Shown one piece after another: positions 38,911 through 39,002 of a stretch of DNA of 39,002 bases. This DNA is from Bacteroidaceae bacterium (GTDB taxonomy: Bacteria; Bacteroidota; Bacteroidia; Bacteroidales; Bacteroidaceae): assembly GCA_017555875.1 (NCBI GenBank), contig JAFZFN010000028.1:1-39002 (forward strand). Reading direction: 5' to 3'. How positions within the stretch are numbered: the stretch's first letter is position 1; every line of letters begins with the position of its first letter. Both the position numbers and the translations under genes were made by a program. The notes below the pieces were generated by a model. That model was not told the origin of the DNA. It worked only from the letters and a program-made list of their open reading frames with translations, and made no database searches.

Positions 38911-38945
38911 GGGGCCAGCGGGGCGCGATGCGCCCTACTGACCCC
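38911..38945. repeat. Strong intergenic hairpin of unknown role
   Basis: GGGGCCAG (38911-38918) pairs with CTGACCCC (38938-38945) with one G-T pair, then a 2-base mismatch, then GGGCGC (38921-38926) pairs with GCGCCC (38930-38935) around GAT. No T tract follows on either strand. The remaining bases to the window end show no open frame or motif I can support. Confidence 0.6.
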
Positions 38946-39002
38946 ATCGCTACCATCTTCCACAAGCGCTCAACCCTAATGCACCTGCAAGCGCAGTGAG
39001 CA

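Overview
The window is a piece of a Bacteroidales chromosome, probably a Prevotellaceae-like gut or oral anaerobe. Supporting signs are promoters of the Bacteroidetes type (-33 TTTG, -7 TAnnTTTG), few Shine-Dalgarno sequences, a DUF4295 microgene after rpmB-rpmG, an AURKAIP1/COX24-type 30-residue gene between hup and the RNase G gene, and a mutY-ssb-gldE-PPTase cluster. It opens in the 3' end of a 5S rRNA gene. It looks like ordinary core genome with no phage, insertion sequence or CRISPR array. The first half looks AT-richer than the last 8 kb.

Layout. 1-4.7 kb, plus strand: 5S end and terminator, rmlC, ugd, tsaD, then rpmB-rpmG-DUF4295 and one unassigned gene. 4.7-7.1 kb, minus: ffh and folD. 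7.2-14.2 kb, minus: a six-gene tripartite efflux operon (three lipoprotein adaptors, MacB-like permease, ATPase, TolC-like channel). 14.2-15.0 kb: a long regulatory gap, then a tryptophan leader peptide and attenuator ahead of a solitary trpB2. 16.4-18.6 kb, minus: hup, COX24-like, rng. 18.7-22.3 kb, plus: mutY, ssb, gldE, PPTase. 22.3-26.5 kb, minus: thyA-folA-metH, a folate/one-carbon operon in which metH is frameshifted. 26.6-29.3 kb, plus: a small helix-type protein, tadA, a DEDDh exonuclease and coaBC. 29.4-32.2 kb, minus: methyltransferase and dnaG. 32.3-33.0 kb: an FNT-like membrane protein. 33.1-38.8 kb, minus: M15 peptidase, GNAT, rsmI, an MltD-like transglycosylase and rel.

The most unusual content is repeat DNA between and inside core genes. 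(1) Degenerate seven-base tandem arrays, each with a different unit but mostly sharing a YCA core when read on one strand, lie at 16383-16417, 22869-22889, 33570-33632, 35382-35452 and 38208-38242. One array is read through in frame inside rel. Another sits exactly where metH loses its reading frame, and gaining one unit or losing two would restore it. (2) GC-rich two-armed palindromic elements of about 120-165 bp lie at 5626-5751, 36859-37022 and 38469-38589. One is wholly inside an M15 peptidase gene and in frame, and one supplies the last residues of rsmI. The other main result is the Trp attenuator upstream of trpB2, which has three consecutive Trp codons and mutually exclusive hairpins. 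All family calls are from reading motifs; no database search was run.
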